64,000 nt of DNA from Spisula solida. Lineage: Eukaryota; Mollusca; Bivalvia; Venerida; Mactridae. Under the pieces are notes generated by a model. The model ran no database searches, was not told where the DNA came from, and saw nothing but the letters and a program-made list of their open reading frames with translations. This document shows positions 12,643 to 25,800 of this stretch, piece by piece. Positions within the stretch are counted from its first letter, which is position 1, and every line of letters begins with the position of its first letter. Made by a program: the position numbers and the translations under genes. The stretch is taken from NCBI GenBank assembly GCA_947247005.1, contig OX365955.1:5218001-5282000 (forward strand), given 5' to 3'.

Positions 12643-13101
12643 CGATCTTTAGCGTACAGAAACTACATCTACTTACATATGGTGCTTTATAATCATGTGA
12701 CCTGAAATAAAGTTATATTGATAAATCAAATATTTAATTTTGGAATCCAATAACCATTGTTCAAGGTCACCTTGGCGCTGAACTTTGACCTGCTGACCTT
12801 AAAAGCAATAGGGTTAATCTGCAGGTCCATGGCGGGGAGTCACAAAGCATCTTAAAGGGAAAGGCAAGGCTAATAACAAGTTGGTTTTATTTTAAAGTAG
12901 CGTTCATTTGAAACACATTGGCAAAAACAGAATGAAAATCAGACAATTATTAATGGAGCTATTGCTTTTTGAAACCCCCGTTTTGCGTCTTTTCAGCTAG
13001 TGCATGTAAGTCGCCATGTTGGAAAATTGCACACAATAACACACAATAACGATAACTCTTACTCTACTACAGTACTCATACGCAGTGATCTCCCTTGCCT
13101 A

Positions 13102-13980
13102 TACAGTGGTACCTCTCTTGAGCGACTTTTGTGGGAGACAGAAATAGTGTTTGTTGTAGAGAGGGAGCCGTTGTGAAGAGGGATTGTACTTCTAACAGAC
13201 TGTTGCATAAATAGCATGATTTAACCTCCAAAATATGTACATTATGTACACAAGCAGCGTGTCATAATTAGTAAAGATGAATACAGTGTATTGAGGTTGC
13301 TAACTCCTGACCAGATTATGATCTTATTAATTCTATAAAAGTAAATTATTTCGCCGATTTTGCCATGAAAATAAGTACTGACAACATGTACATACAAAAT
13401 AACAGAATGTTCGTGTACACCAATTTACATACATGACGGTCCGGATCGGACGGGTTTTAGACGGTACCGTATGCCCGACGCCATTTGTATTAAAATAAAC
13501 AAACACTTTCCTTTTTCTTGTTAGAAAAGATGCATTAATTGTCACTTTATTTTAATCAGAAGTTACAAGTTTTCTCACCTTACCCTGTCCAAAGTCATTA
13601 TACAGACCACCAATGAATGAAAACAATATAATCGTCGTAATTATTCAATTAGACCAAACCACAATTTGTTAATCGTGTCACAATGCAAGTGTGAAAAATA
13701 GCGATTTACAAGCTTCTCAATGATGATTAGTATACCATATTCCCACATTTTGGCAGACAGTTTCAATACCTATGAAAACAATCAACAACTGACTTAACCT
13801 ACGCCGGTCCAGAGAGGTAATCCTCAGTGTCGGTACGACTTTTCAGTGACGTTTGTCGTTGAAGGGAGGTGTCGTTTCTCGGAGGGAAATTAACGTTGAA
13901 ATTGCACGGGAGTAATTTTGAATGTCGTTTAAAGGAGGGATTCGTTTGAGAGAGATGATGTTACGAGAGGGAACACTGTA
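13102..13980. mobile_element. TIR element TACAGTGGTACCTCTC
   Basis: Left end TACAGTGGTACCTCTCTTG and right end GAGAGGGAACACTGTA are imperfect inverted repeats with TA at both edges, suggesting a TA target. About 880 bp with no transposase; the 70-aa minus frame inside is not recognisable. Confidence 0.7.
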
Positions 13981-14118
13981 CGCTACATTTTCAATAATAT
14001 TATCGTGACGTGTAATTTATGCAGTAACATTTTGGATTATGTAAGCATTTTATATATTTTTATATATGATGAATTGTGCATAATTTCTGATTTGACAATA
14101 GTAAAGTGTACGCAACAT

Positions 14119-15721
14119 AAACAAGAGGGCCCAAAGGGCCCTAGGTCGCTCACCTGTCGTACTAGTGCATGCACACCCCTATGGTGATCCTACACATTTT
14201 CTGAATAAAATTTAAGGAAATTCAGCCTCTATTGCAAGTTTTTGTATGATTTGACCATGTGACCTAGCGTTTGACCTCAGATGACTTAAATAATATCAAA
14301 CTTAACCTAGATTGTGTTGAGATGATTATTAGGACCAAATTTCATAAAGATTAAGTCGAAATTGTAACCTCTGGTGACTACACAGGGTTTTTCTATGATC
14401 TGACCTATAATTTAAACAAAATATTTCCTCCATATAACTGTACAAATACATGCTATAAAGACAGAACAATACCTTAACACTTAAAAAAATAATTATGGTT
14501 CCAGTGGGGTTTGAACCCACGACCCTCAGGAAAATGTCAATTGACATTGTGACCTTGTTTTTGACGCCAGATGACCCAAAATCGAATTTGGCCTAGATTT
14601 TGTTGACAGGATCATTGTGACAAAGTTTCATAAAGATTTAGTTGAAATTGTAACCTCTGGTGACTGACTACACAAGGTTTTTCTATGATTTGACCTTTAT
14701 TTTAAACAAAATATTTTGGAATATTTTTCCTCCATATAACTGTACAAATACATGCTATAAAGACAAAACAATACCTAAACACTTAAAAAAATAAGAATTA
14801 AAAATTATGGTTCCAGTGGGGGTTGAACCCACGACCATCAGGAAAATGTACAAATGCATGCTATAAAGACAAAACAATACCTAAACACTTAAAAAAATAA
14901 AAATAAAAAATAAAAATTATGGTTCCAGTGGGGGTTGAACCCACGACCATCAGGAAAATGTACAAATACATGCTATAAAGACAAAACAATACCTAAACAC
15001 TGAAAAAAATAAAAATAAAAATTATGGTTCCAGTGGGGGTTGAACCCACGACCATCAGGAAAATGTACAAATACATGTTATAAAGACAAAACAATACCAA
15101 AACATTTAAAAAAAAAAATTAAAAAAAAAAATTATGGTTCCAGTGGGGTATGAACCCACGACCATCAGGACAATGTACAAATAAATGCTTTACAGACAAA
15201 ACAATACCTAAACACTCAAAAAAAAAAAAAAAAAAAAATATGGTTCCAGTGGGGTTTGAACCCACGACCCTCAGGAAAATGTCTACGCTCCGTACAGCGC
15301 TTTGATTTCCACTTAACCATTACAATTCACACACTAGAATATTTTGATATGTGACCTTTACAAAACTGCTTTGAACCCTGATACACATTTTCATTGGTTG
15401 ATGAAAGTTTATTGTATGTATAGAGAGTAGAGAGTTACAGCAGAGAGTTAAGTGACCATGAAGACTACATGTTGAAAGGTTTAAAACAAGGTTTTTTCTA
15501 TAATTTGACCTAGTGAGCTAGTTTTTGACCTCAGATGACCCAATATCGAACTTGACCTAGATTTTGTTGAGATGATCATTGTGACCAAGTTTCATAAAGA
15601 TTAGGCCAAAATTGTGACCTCTAGAGAGGACACAACCCAATTGTTGACGGACGGACGGACGGACGACGGACGAAGTGTGATCACAAAAGCTCACTCTGTC
15701 ACTTTGTAACAGGTGAGCTAA
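14119..15721 (+). mobile_element. Pearl/Helentron-like element with box-B-bearing core array
   Basis: Head AACAAGAGGGCCCAAAGGGCC and GCTCACCTGTC; tail ACTTTGTAACAGGTGAGCTA after a (GACG)n tract. The core has, besides the usual GTGACCTAGTTTTTGACC units, a separate tandem array (14500-15290) described below. Confidence 0.82.
14490..15290 (-). repeat. Tandem array carrying tRNA T-arm/box-B-like sequence
   Basis: Six to seven units of ~110-140 bp each contain, on the minus strand, GGTCGTGGGTTCAAACCCCA (a T-arm with GGTTCAAACCCC, the Pol III B box). The rest of the unit is ACAAATACATGCTATAAAGA plus A-rich tract. In the last unit (15240-15330) the minus-strand sequence also shows a D-arm-like GGTTAAGTGG, so the array probably derives from a tRNA-related SINE captured by the element. 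Confidence 0.75.
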
Positions 15722-16824
15722 AAATGATAAATCACACGGCCAGAAATAGATTATCTAGCTCGAATAGAATATGCCGAATGATCGACTTGAAATCAGTTAT
15801 GTTCGTCGCTTTCGCTGTAAATAAGTTGTTTGCACATTCTTATTTGTGTAGAGGCCACCGTCCGGCAACTTATGTAACTGCCCGTAAGGAGAGTCAGCGG
15901 GTGTTCTAGTATGACACTGATTGAGGTTACCAGACTATCTTGATCGGGGCTATATACATTCCAAACTGTATGTCACGCTGTTTTACGGCGGACAAAAAAG
16001 AAAGTTAAAACAATTACACAGCGAGAGGTCCCGTTAAAATCGATTAGATCAGCTACTCTACATTGATAGAGATTAGGATGATAATCGACCACATCTACGA
16101 ATCTATTAGGCCACTTTTTTATTTTCTGGTTTACAATAATGTTTGGATAATATTCACTGGCCGGTCGAAAAAAACTCTTTCCCTCGCCATAGAGTTAAGA
16201 TACGAATCCGGGATAGAACAGGTCCTGCCCACACTAACAAATTTCAGTGCGTATTTCATCCTAAAGCTAAAACCTTGGTATTTAATACTATTTATGATTT
16301 ATATACACCACTTTAATTACTTAAAGATTCGCGACAGAAGCAGACACTCGTTTGAACGATCCATAGCAACGACGTTACGTACACGTCCGGCCATAGCAAC
16401 GTTTACGGCAGCATACGAGCATAATCGTACGAGCGAGAAAATCGTGAAGTATTTATAAAACGCGTGCAGGTTATGAGATAAATTATGAAAACATACGTAC
16501 GTGGTCAAAAAATAGCGAGATAAAGGTGTTAAAAAACGTCGCAACTTTAAAATACCACGCCCTTACTGTTATTCCGATAAAGGCAGTCGTACTGACATTG
16601 CAAATTCAGAAGTCGCCGACAACAGTAGATCACAGAAATGCCGCCGCTAAATATCAGACGTTGCCGACGTATGTCGGACAATCAAAGAAATAATTTTACT
16701 TAAGTTAAAAAATTGAGCCACACATATTTCCCATGAAACTGAAGAATGACCCATGTTTTCTTTGTGGTTATTGGTACTTAATATTAAAGTTTTATTGAAA
16801 GAAAACAAAATTATTATAGCTTAC
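15722..16824. other. No gene recognised; locally CpG-richer stretch
   Basis: Between about 15730 and 16690 CG dinucleotides are clearly more frequent than in the flanks (for example ACGACGTTACGTACACGTCC). A 131-aa plus frame (16063-16458) and a 75-aa minus frame have no family resemblance. Confidence 0.4.
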
Positions 16825-19800
16825 CTTCCATGTTCTGGTGAAGGCATTATCTGAAATAAGCAGGAACATTACATTGTAGTTAGAAATATTTTTCTTCAGT
16901 GTGATTCAGCATAAGCATATGGTTTCATATTTCAGAGTGCACTCTATGTATAGAGAAGGTTGTACAATGACCATGTTTAGCCGTAACGGATATGACGTCA
17001 CAGGAACTGGTATCCATGTTTACTAGTTTTACAGGATTATTATTACGTAAATAAAGGCCACCAGCCCCTAAAAATACAAATACATACATGTTCACAAAAT
17101 GATTTCACAAAATAACAGTGACTTTTTTTGCCTCTTTGGGAAAGGGTTCAGATTGGGAATTTTCGCGTCGTGACAACTTGAAATTGGGAATTTCCATGAA
17201 GCAGAAAGGCCAAATAAAACAGAAAAAGAGATTACATGCGAATGACATGTGAATGTTTACTGGTTTCTTTTATGGTCGACCTCTTGTCAAAAATGTTCAT
17301 AACTTTATCATTTTATGTCCGTTTTGAAAATCATTTTTTTAAATTGTTTATTGGGAATTTCTCCATTTAAATTTGGGAAAATTATAGCCAATTTGCAATT
17401 GGAAAAGGGTCCTTTTCCGGACCCTATTAAAGAAGGAAAAAAATCACTGTAAATAGTAAGTTGTGTCCACTGCAAATTTTTAAGAATAAGTCTAAATAGA
17501 AAGGTATATCGATGCATAGATATTTTTCAATATTTAATAAGGATTTAAACGTTACATATGTATCACATCTAGAAGAAGCTGATATTTTACCTGACCAGTT
17601 TTGCTTCATACAGTCATTTATATGTTGTTTAAACAAAGAGATAAACATATTTAAATCACCAATATCTTGTTTTAACCAAATGTAACCAAAGCCGTATTTA
17701 TATAGTAGTTCTTTTATATTTGTAGCCCAATTTGTTCGACCTAAAGCATCATGCAACATTAACATTTTATAAACAAGAGCCGTCACAGACGGGGTATGCT
17801 CCCCATGGGGCGTTTGTCACAGAAAAAATGCTAAAAAATATGTTATTATTCTTTGCCACTGCACTGTAATAACAAGATTTATTTATCTATGAATTTTCAA
17901 ATCGATATATCCAAAACTGTTTGAGTTATGGCCTGGACAAGAATTAAGTATGAAAAAATACAAAGGGGAGCAACTCTAAAATAGGAATAAAGGGTTATGG
18001 TTCTTGGGCACTGCACATCCTCTCAATTAGATCTATTCAGCTATGAAGTTTCAAATTGATATCTCTTATACTGTTCAAGTTATGGCCCGGACAAGAATTA
18101 AGTATAAAAAATTACAAAGGGCCATTACTCCAAAAATATACAATCAAGAGTTATGGTCCTTCTGCACTGTACTTCCCATCAATGAGGTCTATTCACCTAA
18201 GAAGTTTCAAATTGATATCTCATATACTGTTCAAGTTATGGCCCGGACAAGAATTAAGTATAAAAAATTACAAAGGGGAATAACTCAAAAAATATGCAAT
18301 CAAGAGTTATGGTTCTTGTGGACTGCACTTCCTCTCAATGAAGTCTATTCACCTATGAAGTTTCAAATTGATATCTCAAATACTGTTCAAATTATGGCCC
18401 GGACAAGAAATAAGCATAAAAAATTACAAAGGGGAATAACTAAAAAAATATGCAATCAAGAGTTATGGTTCTTGTGCACTGCACTTCCAATCAATGAGGT
18501 CTATTCACCTATGAAGTTTCATATTGATATCTCTAATACTGTTCAAGTTATTGCCCGGACAAAAGTGTGACGGACGGACAGACGGACGGACAGACGGGAC
18601 AGACGGACGGACAAAGTGGCGACTATATGCTCATCCTTCGGGGAGCATAAAAATGTGTAAGCTTTGACAACTGTAGAAAAACTGGGTACCAGCTTTCGTA
18701 ACGTCATATCCGTTGCGGCTAAACATGGCCGCTGCAAAACATAGGGTAACCCTCAGATAATTTGAAACCATGGGCCTATGTGATTCAGGTCATTATGTAA
18801 GTTTTCGAAGAATGCCAACAAAATGCAATAAATTTAAATACAGAATATTACTGGTAATATCAAATGCAGGTATAATTCGCTGGCTTAGAATTAGAAGATC
18901 ATATTAAGTACTACTCGTGCATTATTTGATATCTGCATCTTAAGGTGCAAATCTAATAATTATGAGCCTATTTTCATGAAAATTGAAGTAGTCATGTTGA
19001 CTAAATTGAAGTTTAAAAAGCTTGTTTTCCAAGAGTAAAGAGTAGTTTTCAGATTTTGAGAGCATTCAATTTGAATGTATGCTTTAAAAAAACTTTTGCA
19101 GTCATAACGCTGGCTTAGAATTAGAAGGTCGTAAGTAACTTATAAGACTCATGCATATGAAGGCACTTCTTATGAGCCTAGTTTCATGAATCGGAAGTGG
19201 TCATGTTGACCAAACAGAAGTTTAAAAAGCTTGTTTTTCCATAAATAAAGAGTAGTTTTCAGACAACAGTTTTTTTCTTGTTTTCTCAAAATATAGATTT
19301 TGTACTTACAACCTTCTAATTCTAAGCGAATAAAGTGAAAATTTAAGGTATGCGCTAAAAAAACCCCGGTATACAGTTTATCATTATTCAAAATAATAAC
19401 AAAACAATTTAAATGTCTTTAAGGATGCTGGATCGGTTTAATGCGCATGCGTCATTTGTCATAGTACGTTATGTGCCTTATAGATGTAAAAATGTGTAAA
19501 CATAATCTAAAACAAGAGGGCCCTTTGGGCCCTAGGTTGCTCACCTGTCGTACTAGTGCATGCACACCCCTATGGTGACCCTACACATATTCTGAATAAA
19601 ATTTAAGGAAATTCAGCCTCTATTGCAAATTTTTTAATGATTTGACCATGTGACCAGATGACCCAAAATCGAATTTGGCCTAGATTTTGTTGACAGGATC
19701 ATTGTGACAAAGTTCCATAAAAATTAAGTTGAAATTGTAACCTCTGGTGACTACACAAGGTTTTTCTATGATTTGACCTATAATTTAAACAAAATATTTT

Positions 19801-22800
19801 CCTCCATATAACTGTACAAATACATGTTATAAAGACAAAACAATACCTAAAAAAAAAAAAAAAAAAAAAGTATGGCTCCAGTGGGGTTTGAACCCACGAC
19901 CCTCAGGAAAATATCAATTGGCATTGTGATTTTTGTAATTGACATTGTGACTTTGTTTTTGACCCCAGATGACCCAATATCGAACTTGACCTAGATTTTG
20001 TTGACATGATCATTGTGACAAAGTTTCAAAAAGATTAAGTTGAAATTGTAACCTCTGGTGACTACACAAGGTTTTTCTATAATTTGACTTAGTGAGCTAG
20101 TTTTTGACCTCAGATGACCCAATATCGAACTTGACCTAGATTTTGTTGAGATGATCATTGTGACCAAGTTTCATAAAGATTAGGTCAAAATTGTGACCTC
20201 TAGAGAGGACACAACACAATTGTTGACGGACGGACGTTCTAACATTACGGTTTTATGTGACTAAACTCTACGGACAGACGGACGGACGACGGACGAAGTG
20301 TGATCACAAAAGCTCACTCTGTCACTTTGTGACAGGTGAGCTAATACATCAAATTGAACAGTTTGGATAAGTATTATGCAATAAAATTAGAAAATAACAA
20401 TCGAAATGACGGTTTCCATTCTGAGAAAAATATAACATTACAAAATAGGTGGGTGGGTAAAAATATTGCTAGTTATGCCAAATGACTTTTTTGGGAGTCA
20501 GGTTCGTTTGGTAATGTTTGTTTATTGTGTGTTGATGTGTTTTCGCGATATTTACATGTTAAATAAATTTTATTTTAAGCGTTTTAATTGATTTTCTCAG
20601 CATTTTAGACATATTTAACCAAAATACAAACAAAAATTGCGAAAAAGGTACCTCCGTGACATATATTTTTTATTGCAAAATTTGATGATCTATGTCACTG
20701 GAATTACTTAACAAAATATAAAAAAAAGTTTAAGGTGGGAAAAAAAGTTATTAAGATTTTACCTGGGTGCTATTTTGCTGCATTAAATATGAAGTGGGTG
20801 GGGTAAAATAGCAATATATATTAGACCAAAATTAAATATACCCTTTTTGGTATCTTGATCATGTATAACAATGTGTACCCAAACTATATTGAAACATGTT
20901 TTATTATTTAGATCACAGACATCAAATAAAAATGTCAAATTTGAACACCACCAACATTTTACCAATTTCCATGGAATTATAAAAATAATTCATACACACT
21001 TCAATCAGGGGTGATTACCCGAAAAACGAGTTCCGTGACCTATTGTTTTTTCATGGTATTTTGTGTCAGGATAGATTTCTTTACTTCCTGGCAAAATTTG
21101 AGCAAATTCTGAAGGTGGGGTCCTAAGCGCTCCAACATCCTTAAGACATTCTTATACTCAGAGAAATTATTTTATCTGGTAATATATATTATACTTTGTA
21201 CAGCCTTGTCAATATAACACATAATTAAGCACACTGATTTTCAGTTCATTTGCATTGAAAAAAAAAGAAATGTTCACATTTTTCAAGTTTGGAACATCTT
21301 CGCGAATATTAACTTAAAAGTGATTTCGCGGATCAATACCATTTGCAAACTTAAATTGTGTAAAATAATGTGTTGGTTTACATATATAGGTTAATTAATC
21401 TACAGAATTTGTGAGCATCAAATACTTAGTACCAACATAAATAACATCTCAACAAACACCCATCAAATGATGAAGCTTATAGATTTTCAAAATAATAAAG
21501 CTAAAAAAGAGTGTTTACAAATTTGTTTATTAAAATGCATTTCTGATGTCCATTTTTGCTCAATTTTGTGCAAAATCACTTTAGGTGGGTATTGGCTTTC
21601 AGACTACATCTGCAGCTAACTGCAGGTTAACCGTGCAGTGTTTATATTGTCATTTTCATGTGTAAAAAAAGGCTTTAGTGTTAACACTGGCAAACTATAC
21701 TAACTGTCAAACACAGATCGAGTAACACACTTTAAAAAGTGTAACAAAAAAACTACTACAGGTATAACTACTTTAATTCAAAGAATACCAAAACAGAGTT
21801 AAAGCAGATTCCAAACAAGCACTCAAAATTTAACAAAATGTATCGAGTGCGGTGCATAATATTTACCCTCTGTTCTGCGGTGTTAAGAACGACCATAGCA
21901 CCTGTGTCTTTTTGATCAGTATCCTGGAATTTTAAATACATAAATTCAAAAGTGATATTTCACATTTACATCAAGAAATGCAGTCATGTGATCACACTAC
22001 TAAGTATGGTGGCTGATTAATGCCATGTCCATGTCGCTTTTTCACCAAAATAAGCGAACATGGGAAAATCTTCGTGTTTTTTTTTCTCTTGCATTTTCAC
22101 ATTGATATTTGTAAAAAGGACAAAAGAAGGGCAATAATACAACACTAAAAAGGTGTTGTGTTTTTTTTTGCTTTGTTGCATTGTTGAATTTTTGCAATTT
22201 GCATTTTTGCGTCCCAGTTGTATTAGAGCATTCATACACCAATTGCACATATGTTAAGGACCAAACAACCCTAAATGGTGATATAATACTTTTCACTGTG
22301 AGCAGTTAATATTACTGTATATTTAAATTGTACCAATATAAGGTATATATCAGTACAAACATTATTCCTCCATAATTCCAGATTACACAAGTCAATTAAC
22401 CTGCTGTTGCACATGGCATATATGTGTAAAAAATATGCACATGCGTAACCAGAATGCATAGATGGGACAATGCAACAAATAATACTAGCAGGAAAATCAT
22501 ATTCAATTGAAGATCACCTCGCCCTTTGACCAAACACCACCTTGACCTTTGACCTGATGGTCTGAAAATCAACAGGGTTCATTCTGCTGGTTATAATAAC
22601 CTGTGAATCTCTCAATATAGTGTGTCCAGGATAATGTGATGTTTATAAACATGAGTCGGTTCGATCGACTGTTGAAAACTTAATTCTACAAACAACTTAA
22701 GTAAACAAATAAGGTCAGTTTTGTACTTAATCATCACAGATAAATTGTGCACACCTGATAAATCCACCTTTGTGGATAATACCAACATTTCCCGCCTTTC

Positions 22801-25800
22801 CCATTATCATGGGCGCACTATACCATGGTGCACTGCATACTCAAACATTCTTTGAGTTAACAATCAAGAACTGTTTTCGCATTCAGGATTACAGGGACTT
22901 TGACCAGGTTTTTGCATACAAGATAAACGACAATGACGTTTGAACTGTTGACCTCAAAAAGGACAAGATCCATAAATAGGTAATTACCTATGTACTGAGT
23001 TTGAGGACCCCATAAATAACTACTATGAAATGGAGGGACTTTTAAGTAATATCAAGACTGCGTTCAATAAACGCTTATGCCCCCATGGAAGCCTTGCCCA
23101 TAATTTAAAAAGCTAAATCAATTAGGGGCCATAATTCTGTAATAATGTTGGATAGTGTTACATGGCTTTGATAATGTAAGGGGCGTATGATAGTAAACAA
23201 TTATGCTAAGTTTTAAGGCAACGCCATGATGGACATGATGTAAAACGAAACTGTCAATTTGGGTTAACCAAGAATTAGACGCTTAATAAGTCTAAGTCCA
23301 AAATTTGGTCAATGTGACGGTCAAAATGCGGTAAGGTCATATAGGTGTGTGGAAAATGTTCAAATACAACAACCATGCAAGTATGAAAGCTTTGTAGTAA
23401 GTCACATTAATGCTAGAAGGAACAGTCAATTTGGATTAACCAAGAATTTGGCCCTCCAATAAGTCTAAGTCCAAATTAGGTCAAGGTAAAGGTTGAAATG
23501 GCGTCAAATGATACAGATGTGTGGAGAGTGTTCATATACAACATCCATGCAAGTATGGAAGCTTTGTAGCAAGCCATAATAATGCTAGAAGAAATGGTCA
23601 ATTTGGGTTAACCAGAAATTTGACCTTCAATAAGTCTAAGTCAAAATGGGGTCAGTTGATACAGGCATGTAGAGAGTGTTCATATACAACATCCATGCAA
23701 GTATGAAAGCTTTGTAGCAAACCCTTTTAATGGTAGAAGAAACGGTCAATTTGGGTTAACCAAGAATTTGGCCCTTCAATAAGTCTAAGTCCAAAATTAG
23801 GTCAAGGTGAAGGTCAAAATGAGGTCAGGTGATACAGGCGTGTGGAGAGTGTTCATATACAACATCCATGCAAGTATGGAAGCTTTGTAGCAAGCCATAA
23901 TAATGCTAGAAGAAACTGTCAATTTGGGTTAACCAGGACGGACGAATGAATGGACGGACAGACGGACGGACGGGTGGACAGGTGAATCACTATATGCCTC
24001 CCCATCTATCGATAGGGGGGCATAAAAACAGTTGAACTTTGATGCGTTGACACCCCTAAAATCTGGCAGAGGGATAAGTAGATGCCTTGAACAGGTAGAT
24101 GGCTTTAACTATTTTCCTGGACCGAAGAAAGTTGGAGACATGATAAAGTTCTACTATAAAATCCAACTATAGGCCAAATTATTTATTTCATAACAGCGCT
24201 TTTTGTGCCGTGTGGTGACGGCAAAATGTCGCCCGTATATATATAGTAAGTGTTGTTATCTATATCAACCGATTATTGGCATGGTTTGATGTAGTCACAT
24301 TGATACTGATTATTTGTGCAATTCTTTTTGCATTTTTTTGCGATAGACAAGCGGTCTAAAGGGTTCATACTTAGCATTAATGATTGCTAGGCAATGGTGC
24401 CTTAGAGTATAGATTTTATTCTCACTATAGGTTTAAACTACACATGTATTACCTTAGATATCACAGGTACTTCCTCCCGCGCTGGTTCTGGGGAATTACT
24501 TCTAGTTTGTTCAAGATTAATATTTGTATTCCTCTGTACATGTATAGGAGGTCTTCTAAACTGTGGCACAGGAGCTTCTGTTGACATGGTGCCTCTACCA
24601 CTGAGTCGACTCATTTTAGTAACATGTTCACACATACCAGGATATTGTAAGGACATAACAACCTGGAATAGTCATATATAGAATCTCATGTCTAGCACTT
24701 GTTTCACTACTGGTACGTTTTATTATATATTTCACCAAAAATTGTAACCAAAAATACTTTTTATGACCATGCAGTCCTTTATTTCAATATCAATGTAGTT
24801 TCATGCAAACAAAATCATGAAAATCAGATTTATTTACTGCAAAGTATATAAACACTCGTGAGTTTAACTGTGTTGCCTCATTAAATGAAGTCTTTATTAT
24901 TAATTATTATTATTATATCTGACAAAGGGGTAGGCCGTTACTTAATCCTATGCCAGGCTGTCCAGCAGTGATTATTGTTATAGTGTCAATGAATGCTATA
25001 ATATAAAATAAAATGTTTAAAAGGGCAAAACAAACAAATCAGACAGTGGGGGGGGGGGGGGGAAACAACAGAGTGCAAAAAAGAACAGCCACACACAGAC
25101 TCTACCAGCTAATGCCATATGTTTCGGAAATGTCATATCATCCAAAGAATTTTGACAAATGTACTGAAGTTATGTCATCTTTAAAAGAAATTAAACTATC
25201 AAAAGAAATAAAATTTAGCACATTTAATGTGTCTATTTGGGAAGAACTTTTGTACGTTTTTGCGCCTGGATTCTTTGCATCAAGCCAGTGTGTCTGTCTC
25301 TTCCCAAAAGCCAGAGGTGCAGGGAACAAACAGGATGATTGTTTCAGTTGAACGCAAATGAACGCAAACAAACAATCAATTTACATACTCCTGAGACTGT
25401 ATATTGTATAACCACATTTCTGTGGCTTAGAATATTGAGACCCTTATAATATTCATACATAGTTGAAATCTGCATCACAAGGCGCTTCTTAAGAGCCTAT
25501 TTTCATGAAAATCAGATTAGGTCATGCTCCTATCAATGTTTTCCCCCAGGGGAGGGGGGGGGGGGAGCGGCGGGCATACACGGGACTTTTGACAGAAGGC
25601 TGTTTCTGATAGGTGGAAATTTGACAGACAAAATGGTGCTGAGTCCCGGGAAGTTTTGACTTTGACCGAAATTTTGATCCCGGTGGGTATGTAAAGCATC
25701 TCCCAGTGAGGGGATTTTGACAAATTGCCCTTGCTCTAGGGTGGGAATTTAGACTTTGAAAAAGTAAAAATGTCAATTTCCCTGGGTCAGCCCGCCGCTC

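Larger units (their letters stand above)
16971..18728. mobile_element. Element with ~38-bp TIRs enclosing a LINE fragment and a pearl-like element
   Basis: Left CCATGTTTAGCCGTAACGGA then TATGACGT, and right ACGTCATATCCGTTGCGGCT then AAACATGG, are inverted copies extending about 38 bp with few mismatches. Inside lie LINE D (17427-17770) and a pearl-like element (17772-18652). Confidence 0.65.

Noticed and set aside
14500..15290. Functional tRNA genes on the minus strand
   Set aside because: Only the T-arm is well preserved; acceptor stem, D-arm and anticodon arm are missing in most units.
16063..16458. 131-aa plus frame as a gene
   Set aside because: No homology or motif recognised, no splice or start context, and it overlaps an equally long minus frame.
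18043..18570. 175-aa plus frame with four similar blocks
   Set aside because: It lies entirely within the tandem core of a pearl-like element; the blocks are the ~147-bp core units.
25013..25351. 112-aa plus frame as a gene
   Set aside because: It begins in a poly-G run and shows no recognisable family; the minus frame of the same region is equally open.
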